From contig CAYVOD010000003.1 of the NCBI GenBank assembly GCA_964453055.1, positions 16,484 through 80,483 of the forward strand: a stretch of DNA of 64,000 nt, in the 5' to 3' direction. Made by a program: the position numbers and the translations under genes. Shown here piece by piece: positions 52,719-61,073 of this stretch (the first letter of the stretch is position 1; each line of letters opens with the position of its first letter). The DNA comes from UBA2256 sp964453055 (GTDB lineage: Bacteria > Spirochaetota > Spirochaetia > Treponematales > Rectinemataceae). The notes under the pieces are model-generated. The model saw only the letters and a program-made list of their open reading frames with translations, searched no databases and was not told where the DNA came from.

Positions 52719-53528
52719 CTATTTGTGCAATAACTGCCTGGCCCGCTCGGTGGCCTTGATCACCGCCTTGATGAGGGTGACCCGCAGGCCTCCCTCTTCC
52801 AGTTCCATGATGCCGTCTATGGTGACCCCGGCCGGGGTGGTAACCTGGTCCTTTAGCTTGGCGGGGTGCTCGCCGGTGACGAGCACAGTCTTGGCGGCGC
52901 CCAGGACGGTCTGGGCCGCCATCTCTATGGCCACCTCCCGTGAAAGGCCCATTTTCACCCCCCCATCCGCCAAGGCTTCGATGATGACATAAATATAGGC
53001 CGGTCCCGACCCCGAAAGGCCCGTCACCGCGTCCATATGCTGTTCTTCTAGACGCAGAACCCTGCCGACCGATCCGAAAAGCCCCTTGACCATGTCGGCT
53101 TGCGACTCGGATACGTTCCGCCCGCAGGCGAATACAGTCATGCCTTCGCCCACCGAAATGGCAAGATTGGGCATGGTCCGCACTACCGCCACAAACCCCG
53201 GCACCCTGGATTCGATAATATCGAGAGGGACTCCCGCCGCGGTGGATACCAACAGGCTTCCCTTGCGCAGTTCACCGGAGATGCTGTTGAGTATGTCCAC
53301 GATGGCTTTGGGTTTTACCGCGAGGATGACCATGTCCGATTCCGACGCGACCCTGCGGTTGTCCAGGCTGCTCTCCACCTTGAATCGCTGGTGGAGATCG
53401 GCCCTATGAGCCTCGGTTCTCACCGAAACGATTATTTCCTCGGGCTTGAAGAGCCCCCGGGCGAAAGCGCCCAAGAGGAGGGCTTCGCCGATCTTACCTG
53501 CGCCTATGATTCCAAGCTTGTAACTCAC
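52719..53528 (-). CDS. proC: Pyrroline-5-carboxylate reductase
   Basis: 269 aa. N-terminal dinucleotide motif IGAGKIGEALL, the signature VTGLSGSGPAYIYVIIEALADGGVKMGL, and C-terminal DQVTTPAGVTIDGI. Last step of proline synthesis. It is the last gene of the lysC-dapB-dapD run, 31 bp after dapD, so a proline gene may come under the lysine riboswitch. Confidence 0.96.
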   Translation of the reverse strand: MSYKLGIIGAGKIGEALLLGAFARGLFKPEEIIVSVRTEAHRADLHQRFKVESSLDNRRVASESDMVILAVKPKAIVDILNSISGELRKGSLLVSTAAGVPLDIIESRVPGFVAVVRTMPNLAISVGEGMTVFACGRNVSESQADMVKGLFGSVGRVLRLEEQHMDAVTGLSGSGPAYIYVIIEALADGGVKMGLSREVAIEMAAQTVLGAAKTVLVTGEHPAKLKDQVTTPAGVTIDGIMELEEGGLRVTLIKAVIKATERARQLLHK

Positions 53529-53559
53529 ACGAACGCTCCATTGCTAAGCTCGGCCTTCT

Positions 53560-54381
53560 CTATCTGAGCGCGGCCTCCAGGACCACCGAAGCTTCGGTGT
53601 CCGAATCCCGGTATTTTACGATGACCGGGGCTTGCAGGGATAGCCCGCGTTCCCGCGCCCAGCCGCCCCGGGCCGGCCGCGCGCCGGGGACCACGACCGC
53701 CCCGGGCGGCACTTCCCCCAGCCATTCTTTCTCGTTCACCAGATCGAATATCCTGGTGGAGGCGCTGATGATCAGGCCCGGGGCGAGCACGGCGCCCTCC
53801 CCTACGACGATTCCCTCGAAGACTCCGCAGAGTCCTCCGATAAAAGCTCCGTCCTCGATAACCACAGGCCTGGCCTGAGGAGGCTCCAGAACCCCGCCCA
53901 CCTGGACTCCCGCGGACAGATGGACCCTCTGGCCTATCCTTGCGCAGGATCCCACAAGGACATGGCTATCGACCATGCTTCCGCTTCCAATGCTAGCCCC
54001 TACATTAATGTAGGAAGGAGGCATGATGACGACGCCTTGGGCTATATGGCTGCCCCGCCTGGCTGAGCTGCCGCCCGGGACTACCCTCACTCCATCGACG
54101 GAGGCAAAATGCCGGGGAGGGAAGGCCGGCCTGTCGCATGCGCCTCCCGGCCAGTCCCATTGGGCTATGCCGCCGGCCTTGAAGCCGGAAAGAATCGCCC
54201 GTTTTACCCAGGAAACAGCCTCCCAAGACCCATCCGGACCTTTCCTGCTCGCCCCGAGCTCCCCTGACTCCAGGGATGATAGAAACGCCTCCCATTCCTG
54301 CCCATCGAAGGAGCCTTTGGCTTCGAAGATTTTCTCCAGTTCGCCGACCTGCGGCGTCGGTCCCTTACTCGTATCGTCCAT
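53560..54381 (-). CDS. dapD: Tetrahydrodipicolinate N-succinyltransferase
   Basis: 273 aa, standard length. Left-handed beta-helix hexapeptide repeats from about residue 110 (VVIMPPSYINVGASIGSGSMVDSHVLVGSCARIG ... LSAGVQVGGVLEP ... FIGGLCGVFEGIVVGEGAVLAPG). Part of the succinylase route to meso-diaminopimelate. It is 13 bp downstream of dapB. Confidence 0.95.
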   Translation of the reverse strand: MDDTSKGPTPQVGELEKIFEAKGSFDGQEWEAFLSSLESGELGASRKGPDGSWEAVSWVKRAILSGFKAGGIAQWDWPGGACDRPAFPPRHFASVDGVRVVPGGSSARRGSHIAQGVVIMPPSYINVGASIGSGSMVDSHVLVGSCARIGQRVHLSAGVQVGGVLEPPQARPVVIEDGAFIGGLCGVFEGIVVGEGAVLAPGLIISASTRIFDLVNEKEWLGEVPPGAVVVPGARPARGGWARERGLSLQAPVIVKYRDSDTEASVVLEAALR

Positions 54382-54394
54382 GCTATCTCCTTGA

Positions 54395-55108
54395 TCAAGC
54401 TTTGAAAAAGTCGGAGGCGAAATCGTCCATGGAAAACACTCCCCTCCTGCCCCATATCCAGCGGGCCGCTCTCATGGCTCCCGCGGCGAAAACCCTCCTG
54501 TCCTTGGCCCTGTGACTGATAGTCAGGGACTCCAGGGGAGCGTCGAGGATCAACTCGTGCCTGCCTATTTCAAAACCCGTGCGCAGGCAGGCGATGTTCA
54601 CCTTGTCTTTTTCCCACGCTCCGATGTTCCAGCCTGAAAGGCGAGGGCAGGAACCCTGCACCGCCTGGGCGATGCTCAGCGCCGTGCCCGAAGGCGAATC
54701 CAGCTTCATTCTGTGGTGATGCTCGATGATGCCGAGCTCGGCATCTTGATCCGCGGCCGCGTATGCCCCCATGAGGGAGGCAAGCCTCCGCATAAGCGCG
54801 ACACCCAAGCTGAGGTTGGGAGACACAAGCACCCCTATCCGTCCGCCGACCCGCTCGGCCAGATCGGGGATTTTCCAGCCCGTCGTGGCGATGACAAGAT
54901 CGGTTCCCGTCTCGATAGCCCAGGCGAGGTGATCGAGAACCGCTGAAGCGTGGCTCGCGTCTACCGCCACCTCCACTCGATCCCGGGGACAGGGTTCCCT
55001 CCCCTCGGTCCAGCGGAGCTCCAATGCCTCCGGGCTGGCCGTATACTTCGCGATCTCCATCGCGATGGCGCCGCCTAAGCGGCCCCTCCCGAATATACCT
55101 AATCTCAT
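54395..55108 (-). CDS. dapB: 4-hydroxy-tetrahydrodipicolinate reductase
   Basis: 237 aa. Short N-terminal GRGRLGGAI nucleotide-binding motif and the family signature IEHHHRMKLDSPSGTALSIA. Somewhat shorter than E. coli DapB (273). NAD(P)H-dependent step after DapA. Its start overlaps the lysC stop by 4 bp. dapA itself is not in the window. Confidence 0.95.
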   Translation of the reverse strand: MRLGIFGRGRLGGAIAMEIAKYTASPEALELRWTEGREPCPRDRVEVAVDASHASAVLDHLAWAIETGTDLVIATTGWKIPDLAERVGGRIGVLVSPNLSLGVALMRRLASLMGAYAAADQDAELGIIEHHHRMKLDSPSGTALSIAQAVQGSCPRLSGWNIGAWEKDKVNIACLRTGFEIGRHELILDAPLESLTISHRAKDRRVFAAGAMRAARWIWGRRGVFSMDDFASDFFKA

Positions 55109-56526
55109 GTCGCGGCTCCGCTTTCACTCGTCGCCTCAGAGTTCTCAAAAAAGGCTTTATGAAGGCGGCGAAGAGCGCCGGGAGCCTGTCGCGCCGAAAG
55201 GACGATGCTCAGGTTGATATCGTTGGCTCCCATGCTGAGCATATCCACGTCCACCTCTCCCAGGGCGTCGAAGGTTTTCCTGAGCAGCGTGGGGGTTTCC
55301 TTGAGCATGTCGCCGACTACGGCGATGACTGTCCTGTCCCGCACGATTTCAACCTTCCCGAGCTCGCCCAACTCGGGCGCTAATTTGTCCAGGGGGGCGG
55401 CCATATCCAGCGATACCGACACGCAGACTTCGGAGGTGGAGACAAGATCGACGCTGACGCCTAGACGTCCGAAGGCGGCGAATAGCCTGGCGAGGAAGCC
55501 TGCCTGATCCATCATCAATTCCTGCTTCACCGACACGATGGCGACATTCGGCCTCAGGGCCAAGGCCACCACCGCCTTTCCGCTGGAGGCTCCTGGAATG
55601 ATCGTGCTATACCTTCCCCGTGGCTTGGTCACGGATCGGACCGTAACGGGTATGCCGGCCTCGAGGGCGGGCTTGATGGCCGCGGGATGCAGGATCTTAG
55701 CCCCGAAAGCCACAAGCTCCGATGCTTCTTCGAAGCTTAGCTTCTGAATCGTCATCGCCTTGGGCACTATCTTCGGATCGGCTGAGGGCAGGCCCTCGTG
55801 ATCTGTCCAGATGCGAATTTCCGCAGCGTCCAAGGCGGCGCCGAAAAGGCTGGCCGAAAGATCCGAAGCCCCTCTACCTATGCTCGTCGTGCTGCCCAGG
55901 CTATCCGAGCCTATGGACCCTTGGGTCACGACGCAAGTATTGGTTTTGAATAAGGGGAGAAAGAGTTCCCGGGACAGCCTTTCGGTGCTGTTAAAATCTA
56001 CCCGGGCCCTGCCGAAGCGGGAATCGGTCCTGAGCGCCCTCCGGGCATCCACGCAGGGGGCGCCAAGCGCAAGGGCCGCGAGAATGCTTGAAAGCCTTTC
56101 GCCGGCGGCGGCGATCTCATCCATGTTTCGGTCCGTGAGCTCCCCCACGAGCCGGACGCCCTGCAGCCTCGATTCCAGCGCGCTTACAAGAGCCTTTATC
56201 TCTTCTTCCGCGGCCGATTCGCCCTCGCCTCCCAGCTCCCGTGCTATGGAAAGATGCCTTTCCCTAAGTTCGGCGCACACTTTTTCTGCCGTTCCCAGAT
56301 CCGCCTGTTCTGCTGCGCCGGCGGCGAAAAAGAGAGAATCGGTGACTCCCGCGAGGGCGGAGACGACGACAAGGGAACCCTGAGGTTTTACCGCTGTTTT
56401 GGCCTTATTTTTTGCTCCTGCCTTAGCCGGGGAAGCAAAGCCGCTCCGCACGCGGTCCGCCATCAGCTTCAATCCATCGGCGTCCGAGAGGGAAGCTCCG
56501 TCGAACTTCATTACCACGAGATCCAT
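55105..56526 (-). CDS. lysC: Aspartate kinase
   Basis: 473 aa. The catalytic domain begins LVVMKFDGASLSDADG; the usual K-F-G-G-[TS]-S is here K-F-D-G-A-S, an unusual variation of the ATP/Asp loop. STTSIGRGASDLSASLFGAAL is conserved. Two ACT-type segments close the C-terminus (~320-465), the expected lysine/threonine sensing region. ATG 56526 has AAGGAGG upstream. Phosphorylates aspartate at the head of the lysine/threonine/methionine pathway; the leader has a lysine riboswitch. Confidence 0.92.
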   Translation of the reverse strand: MDLVVMKFDGASLSDADGLKLMADRVRSGFASPAKAGAKNKAKTAVKPQGSLVVVSALAGVTDSLFFAAGAAEQADLGTAEKVCAELRERHLSIARELGGEGESAAEEEIKALVSALESRLQGVRLVGELTDRNMDEIAAAGERLSSILAALALGAPCVDARRALRTDSRFGRARVDFNSTERLSRELFLPLFKTNTCVVTQGSIGSDSLGSTTSIGRGASDLSASLFGAALDAAEIRIWTDHEGLPSADPKIVPKAMTIQKLSFEEASELVAFGAKILHPAAIKPALEAGIPVTVRSVTKPRGRYSTIIPGASSGKAVVALALRPNVAIVSVKQELMMDQAGFLARLFAAFGRLGVSVDLVSTSEVCVSVSLDMAAPLDKLAPELGELGKVEIVRDRTVIAVVGDMLKETPTLLRKTFDALGEVDVDMLSMGANDINLSIVLSARQAPGALRRLHKAFFENSEATSESGAAT

Positions 56527-56584
56527 ACTCCTACCTCCTTGGCTAAGGCCAATAGCATTCGCATCGTCATCGTCTCGAACGGGG

Positions 56585-56629
56585 AATAGTAAAACCGGTG
56601 CTCCGAACCGAACATCTGAGAGCTACCGG
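56585..56629 (-). terminator. Intrinsic terminator in lysC leader
   Basis: Minus strand stem CCGGT-A-GCTC with GAGC-ACCGG (one bulged A) then TTTTACTATT. It lies about 60 nt before the lysC ATG and about 115 nt after the riboswitch aptamer. An alternative hairpin GAGC...GCTC in the same stretch (GAGCCCGGTAGCTC) would break the terminator stem. Confidence 0.7.
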
Positions 56630-56744
56630 GCTCTTGCTCCTTCGACCGAGGAAGCTGCCTTGGTAACCCTTCATCGCGCGGCGATTGTGCCGGCTGCTTT
56701 AACAGGAAGAAGGAGATACCTATGGCACTCCGCGGGATTTGGAT

Positions 56745-56900
56745 TCCCGCGACAGCCGCCGGGTATTAGCCCGGTCGTCCAAGGTTCGCGCAGTGGGTAT
56801 GCGCTTACCCTTCGGCGATTCACCCCTTTCCCGCGGCTTCTTCAGGTCCTCGCCCTCCGCTGCGGTACTGTTGGGAATCGCTCCTCCATCGGTTGGGTGG
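56745..56900 (-). ncRNA. Lysine riboswitch (L box) controlling lysC-dapB-dapD-proC
   Basis: On the minus strand the segment carries the L-box conserved parts in order: GATGGAGGAGCGATTCCCAA, then ACAGTA, a variable stem, GGGAAAGGGGTGAATCGCCGAAG, a variable stem, and GGCTGTC at the 3' end. B. subtilis lysC has GATAGAGGTGCGAACTTCAA...AGAGTA...GAAAGGGGAGCGTCGCCGAAG...GGCTGTC, so the match is clear. A hairpin GCGGGA/TCCCGC directly follows and competes with the 3' strand of P1. Lysine binding would switch off lysC transcription at the downstream terminator. Confidence 0.9.
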
Positions 56901-56970
56901 ACCGTATCACGCCTGGACCGCGGATGCAAGACCTTTTAGGCCCCGGATATCTTTTTTCTCATACAGTCGA

Positions 56971-57008
56971 GAATTCTTGATAAATGGAATCAGCTACTTC
57001 AAGAATTC
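56971..57008. repeat. Inverted repeat between lysC leader and the sigma-54 activator
   Basis: Perfect 10-bp arms GAATTCTTGA (56971-56980) and TCAAGAATTC (56999-57008), 18 bp apart. It lies between two divergent units (lysC leader and the activator gene at 57067) and could be the operator for either. It is not a known NifA or NtrC site. Confidence 0.6.
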
Positions 57009-57066
57009 AGGGGAGGAAGGATATACTAAGCCCAGCTCACAGGATCAGGCAAACAGGAGGGGCGCC

Positions 57067-58656
57067 ATGACGGCCGCAGGTTCGCTGCGCAAAGATCCGC
57101 TACCCGAAAACCTCGCTTCCCTCTTCGCTTTGCAGAGGACCCTGATGATGCATAGCGAAGTCATGCCCGCCATTCAGCTCTGCGTCCAGATCATCGCCAG
57201 GGAATTCCCCGAATCGGAGGTGCTGGCCAGCTTTTCCGACGATCGGGGCGAGGCGATAGGCATCGTAGCGGCAGCGCCTGATTTTCTAATGGAAGAATAC
57301 GCATCCAAGCCGATTCGCCTGGGATACTACCCCTGCGGATTGGCATTGGAAAAGGAAGAACTCCTGGCGACGGCGATTCCCGGAAAAGGCTACTGCATCG
57401 AGGCCCCCATTCTCCAGAATCAGCGGCTTAAAGGCGCGCTGAGCCTCCTCCTGACCGAAAGTTCGGAAGAAAGCTCTTCAGAAGGCAAGTCCAGACAACA
57501 GGCGAAAAGCCGACTCGTTCCTGACTCGAGGCGCGTAAGGGCAGAAGATCTTATCCGCTGGAGCTCTTATCTCATCGAGGAAGCCCTCAGCCTGCGATCG
57601 GCCCTATTGGGCAGGCTCGAAAGACAGGAGGAAATCGGCGCGAAGGGCTACGCCGATTCCTTGACGGCCCAGCGCCCGGCCAAGGGCGAAGGAATGGCCT
57701 TTCACGGCATGATCGGCAGTTCCGACGTCATGAAGGAAGTATTCCGCCTCATAGGGCAGGTCGCGAACACCGACGCTACAGTTCTATTGTCCGGAGAAAG
57801 CGGAACCGGCAAGGAGCTGGCGGCGAGGGCGATTCATATGTGCAGCGGGAGGGCCGCCGGTCCTTTTGTGGCCGTGAATTGCGCGGCCCTGCCTGAGAGC
57901 CTCATCGAAAGCGAGCTCTTCGGCCACGAAAAAGGAGCCTTCACCGGCGCCGTGGCAAGCCGGCAGGGCCGCTTCGAAGCGGCCAAAGACGGGAGTCTCT
58001 TCCTGGACGAAATCGGGGACCTGTCACCGGCTGTGCAGGTCAAGCTGCTGCGCATACTTCAGGAACACAGCTTCGAGCGGGTGGGCGGCAACAAAAGCGT
58101 AAAAACAAACGCCCGCATAATCGTAGCCACGCACCGGGACCTCCAGAAGGAGGTTCGGGAAGGACGCTTCCGGGAAGACCTCTTCTTCAGGCTGAACGTA
58201 TTCCCAATCCGCCTGCCCCCCTTGAGGGAAAGGGGAGCCGACATCCTCCTGCTCGCCGATCATTTCGCCGAGACCTTAGGGCTCGGCCAGAACAAGCCGA
58301 TAAAGCGAATTTCAAGCCCCGCCCTGGACCTTCTCATGATTTATCACTGGCCCGGAAACGTGCGGGAGCTGGAGAACTGCATCGCCAGGGCTATTATCCT
58401 TAGCAGCGACAGCGTAATCCATTCCTACGACCTCCCCCCCAGCCTTCAATCGGCCTCCTCCACCGGCACAGAGCCGGCTTCCAGCTTCGACGGAGCTATC
58501 GCGAGACTCGAAAAGGAAATGCTCGTCGAAGCTCTCAAGATCGAGCTGGGGAATTCGGCCCAGGCAGCCCGTCGTCTTGGAATCACCGAGCGAAGATTCC
58601 GCTTCGCCCTCCAGCGCTACAAGATCGATTATAGACAATTCAGGACAAAATTGTAA
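57067..58656 (+). CDS. Sigma-54-dependent activator, NifA-like
   Basis: 529 aa. Residues 1-~185 form a GAF-like sensor domain. The AAA+ domain (213-~450) has Walker A GESGTGKE (243-250), the sigma-54 contact GAFTGA (290-295), Walker B SLFLDEIGD (310-318), and an Arg-finger region FREDLFFRLNVFPI. A Fis-type helix-turn-helix ends the protein (SAQAARRLGITERRFRFAL, ~497-520), and its ERRFRFALQRYKID resembles NifA. ATG 57067 has AGGAGGGG upstream. It is immediately upstream of glnN, which has a sigma-54 promoter, so glnN is the likely target. Confidence 0.93.
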   Translation: MTAAGSLRKDPLPENLASLFALQRTLMMHSEVMPAIQLCVQIIAREFPESEVLASFSDDRGEAIGIVAAAPDFLMEEYASKPIRLGYYPCGLALEKEELLATAIPGKGYCIEAPILQNQRLKGALSLLLTESSEESSSEGKSRQQAKSRLVPDSRRVRAEDLIRWSSYLIEEALSLRSALLGRLERQEEIGAKGYADSLTAQRPAKGEGMAFHGMIGSSDVMKEVFRLIGQVANTDATVLLSGESGTGKELAARAIHMCSGRAAGPFVAVNCAALPESLIESELFGHEKGAFTGAVASRQGRFEAAKDGSLFLDEIGDLSPAVQVKLLRILQEHSFERVGGNKSVKTNARIIVATHRDLQKEVREGRFREDLFFRLNVFPIRLPPLRERGADILLLADHFAETLGLGQNKPIKRISSPALDLLMIYHWPGNVRELENCIARAIILSSDSVIHSYDLPPSLQSASSTGTEPASSFDGAIARLEKEMLVEALKIELGNSAQAARRLGITERRFRFALQRYKIDYRQFRTKL

Positions 58657-58684
58657 CTTTATTGATATTTACTACAATTTTGTC
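58644..58684. promoter_or_regulatory. Inverted repeat, likely activator site (UAS) for glnN
   Basis: Perfect 12-bp arms GACAAAATTGTA (58644-58655) and TACAATTTTGTC (58673-58684), 17 bp apart, covering the stop codon of the activator gene and the start of the intergenic region. The distance to the sigma-54 promoter (about 150 bp) is typical of an enhancer. Confidence 0.65.
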
Positions 58685-58827
58685 GTTATAATGACGGACG
58701 CCGCTTCTCTTTCACGCTGTTTTCAGGCGGATCGCCTACGTTTATTCTGCGGGCAATTCCAGCAAAGAGAGCAAATTGCGTATTTGGCGTTTAACGCAGA
58801 AATAATTTAGAATCTTAGCGATCTTTT

Positions 58828-58843
58828 TGGCACGATGCTTGCA
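58828..58843 (+). promoter_or_regulatory. Sigma-54 promoter of glnN
   Basis: TTGGCAC-GATGC-TTGCA, i.e. -24 TGGCAC (58828-58833) and -12 TTGCA (58839-58843) with the exact 5-nt spacing. It lies 46 bp before the glnN start. Confidence 0.88.
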
Positions 58844-58889
58844 TTTATATTCTCCGTACCGCGGTTCGACAGCGGTCGGAGGAGTACTT

Positions 58890-61046
58890 ATGGATATGCG
58901 CGAAGAAGCGGCGTCGGGAAGGCTTTCGGATTTCTACGGAGATCACTGCTTCTCAAATAACGTGATGAGGGAAAGGCTTCCCCGTTCGATATACGCCGAA
59001 CTTATGCAAGTGCAGGCCGGCAAGAAGGAACTCACCCTCGAGGTAGCCGAAGTGGTAGCCTCGGCCATGAAGGAATGGGCCTCGGATCATGGCGCCACCC
59101 ATTACACGCACTGGTTTCATCCCCTCTCGGGTCTCACCGCCGAGAAGCACGAATCCTTCGTGTCTCCCCTCCCCGACGGAGGCGTCATCGTCGAGTTCTC
59201 GGGCAAGGAGCTGGTCAAAGGAGAGCCCGACGCCTCCAGCTTCGCCTCTGGAGGCCTGAGGGCGACCTTCGAAGCCCGAGGCTATACGGCCTGGGACGTC
59301 ACAAGCCCCGCTTTTTTGAAGACGAATCCTAAGGGCGTCACCCTTTGCATTCCCACAGCCTTCGTTTCCTACAACGGCCATGCCCTGGACAAGAAGGTCC
59401 CCTTGCTGCGATCCATGGACGCCCTGAACAAAGCAGCGCTGAGGCTGCTTCATCTTTTGGGCGAAAAAGACGTGGAGCGGATACTCCCCACCGCAGGCCC
59501 CGAGCAGGAATACTTTCTTGTCAACGCCGACCTGTATAAGAAGCGCCCCGACCTTTTGCTCACCGGGAGGACGGTGTTCGGCTCCATGCCCGCCAAAGGC
59601 CAGGAGCTGGAGGACCATTATTACGGCGCCATCGAGGAAAGGGTCGCCGCGTTCATGAGCGAGCTTAACGCCGAGCTTTGGTCGATGGGCGTCGCGGCCA
59701 AGACCCAGCATAACGAGGTGGCCCCCAACCAATTCGAGATCGCCTGCGTATTCACCCAGGCTAATATCGCCGCGGACGACAACCAACTGGTCATGGAAAC
59801 CCTGCGCAAGGTGGCCAGTCGTCACGGAATGGCTGCCCTCCTGCACGAGAAACCTTTCGACGGAGTAAACGGCTCGGGAAAGCATATAAACTGGTCGTTG
59901 AGCACCAATACGGGCCTGAACCTGCTGGATTCGGACAAGGCGCTCTCCGAGGATCCGCAGCTTGGGAGTCTGGGCATAGCTCGCTTCATCCTCTTCACCA
60001 TCGCCGTGATCCAGGCGGTGGATACCAGGGCCGGGCTGATCAGGGCGTCGGCATCCACCGCCGGCAACGATAGGCGCCTAGGCGGCCACGAGGCCCCCCC
60101 TTCGATCATTTCCGTATTCCTGGGCGAGCCTCTTACCGAGCTCTTCGATTCCCTCATCAACGGGAAAAAGAAACTACGGGTCGACCTGGGAAAGGTCGAG
60201 ACCGGAGCCAAGAGCCTTCCCCGGCTGCCCAAGGATTTTTCCGACAGGAATAGGACCAGCCCCTTTGCCTATACGGGCAATAAATTCGAGTTCAGGATGG
60301 TCGCCGCCTCTCAGTCCGCCGCCACGCCCACCATGGCGCTCAACGCGGCGGTCGCGGAGAGCCTGGAATACCTCGGGGACAAGCTGGAAGCGGAATTGGG
60401 CAAAGGGCTCGCCGTGGAAGAAGCGGCCTTGAGGGTAGCTGGAGCCGCATGGAAAGCCCATCGGCATGTGGTGTTCAACGGCAACGGCTATTCCAAGGAG
60501 TGGATAAAAGAGGCCGCGGCCCGGGGCCTGCCGCTTTTCAGGTCCGCCGTCGAGGCCATTCCCGAATTCATGAAGCCCTCCAACGTGGAGATGCTGTCCA
60601 GGCTGGGCATCCTCAGCGTCGAGGAAGCTGAATCCCGCTGCATCATCTATCTCGAACGCTTCGCGAAGCAGGTCAACATAGAGGCGGGAGTCGCCCTGGA
60701 CATAGCCAGGCGCTCGGTCTTCCCCGCGGCTTCCAAGAGCGCCGAAGCCTTCGCCAGGGCTGCCTCGGGCCTGGCCGCCGTCGGTGCGCCCAGCGTCGCC
60801 CAGGAGCAGCGCGCACGCCGGCTGGCATCCCTGTCGGGCAAGCTCATCGAGGAAGCTGACAGGCTGGAGATAGCCCTGAGCGACGCCCAGCGGATCGAGG
60901 ATAGCCTCGCGGCTGCCCAAGCCTACCGGGAGGCCGTCGTCCAGCGAATGGACAACCTCAGGCTGGTCGTGGACGAGATAGAACGCCTGATGCCGAAAAA
61001 CGAGTGGCCCCTGCCCAACTACGAGGATCTTCTCTACTCGCTCTAA
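58890..61046 (+). CDS. glnN: Glutamine synthetase, type III
   Basis: 718 aa, the GSIII size (GSI is ~450). Family motifs: NEVAPNQFEIA, GSGKHINWSLSTN, ASTAGNDRRLGGHEAPPS, NRTSPFAYTGNKFEFRM. Makes glutamine from glutamate, ammonia and ATP. ATG 58890 follows GGAGGAG; ATG 58896 is possible. The sigma-54 promoter and the activator gene directly upstream indicate control by nitrogen status. Confidence 0.95.
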   Translation: MDMREEAASGRLSDFYGDHCFSNNVMRERLPRSIYAELMQVQAGKKELTLEVAEVVASAMKEWASDHGATHYTHWFHPLSGLTAEKHESFVSPLPDGGVIVEFSGKELVKGEPDASSFASGGLRATFEARGYTAWDVTSPAFLKTNPKGVTLCIPTAFVSYNGHALDKKVPLLRSMDALNKAALRLLHLLGEKDVERILPTAGPEQEYFLVNADLYKKRPDLLLTGRTVFGSMPAKGQELEDHYYGAIEERVAAFMSELNAELWSMGVAAKTQHNEVAPNQFEIACVFTQANIAADDNQLVMETLRKVASRHGMAALLHEKPFDGVNGSGKHINWSLSTNTGLNLLDSDKALSEDPQLGSLGIARFILFTIAVIQAVDTRAGLIRASASTAGNDRRLGGHEAPPSIISVFLGEPLTELFDSLINGKKKLRVDLGKVETGAKSLPRLPKDFSDRNRTSPFAYTGNKFEFRMVAASQSAATPTMALNAAVAESLEYLGDKLEAELGKGLAVEEAALRVAGAAWKAHRHVVFNGNGYSKEWIKEAAARGLPLFRSAVEAIPEFMKPSNVEMLSRLGILSVEEAESRCIIYLERFAKQVNIEAGVALDIARRSVFPAASKSAEAFARAASGLAAVGAPSVAQEQRARRLASLSGKLIEEADRLEIALSDAQRIEDSLAAAQAYREAVVQRMDNLRLVVDEIERLMPKNEWPLPNYEDLLYSL

Positions 61047-61073
61047 GCCCTCGGCGCTGCTATACTAGGGCCG

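Noticed and set aside
56600..56690. Glycine-riboswitch-like words (CGAAGGAGCAAG ... CTCTCAG) in the lysC leader
   Set aside because: Only fragments match; the full L-box lies just upstream and explains the region, and the words are part of the terminator/antiterminator stretch.
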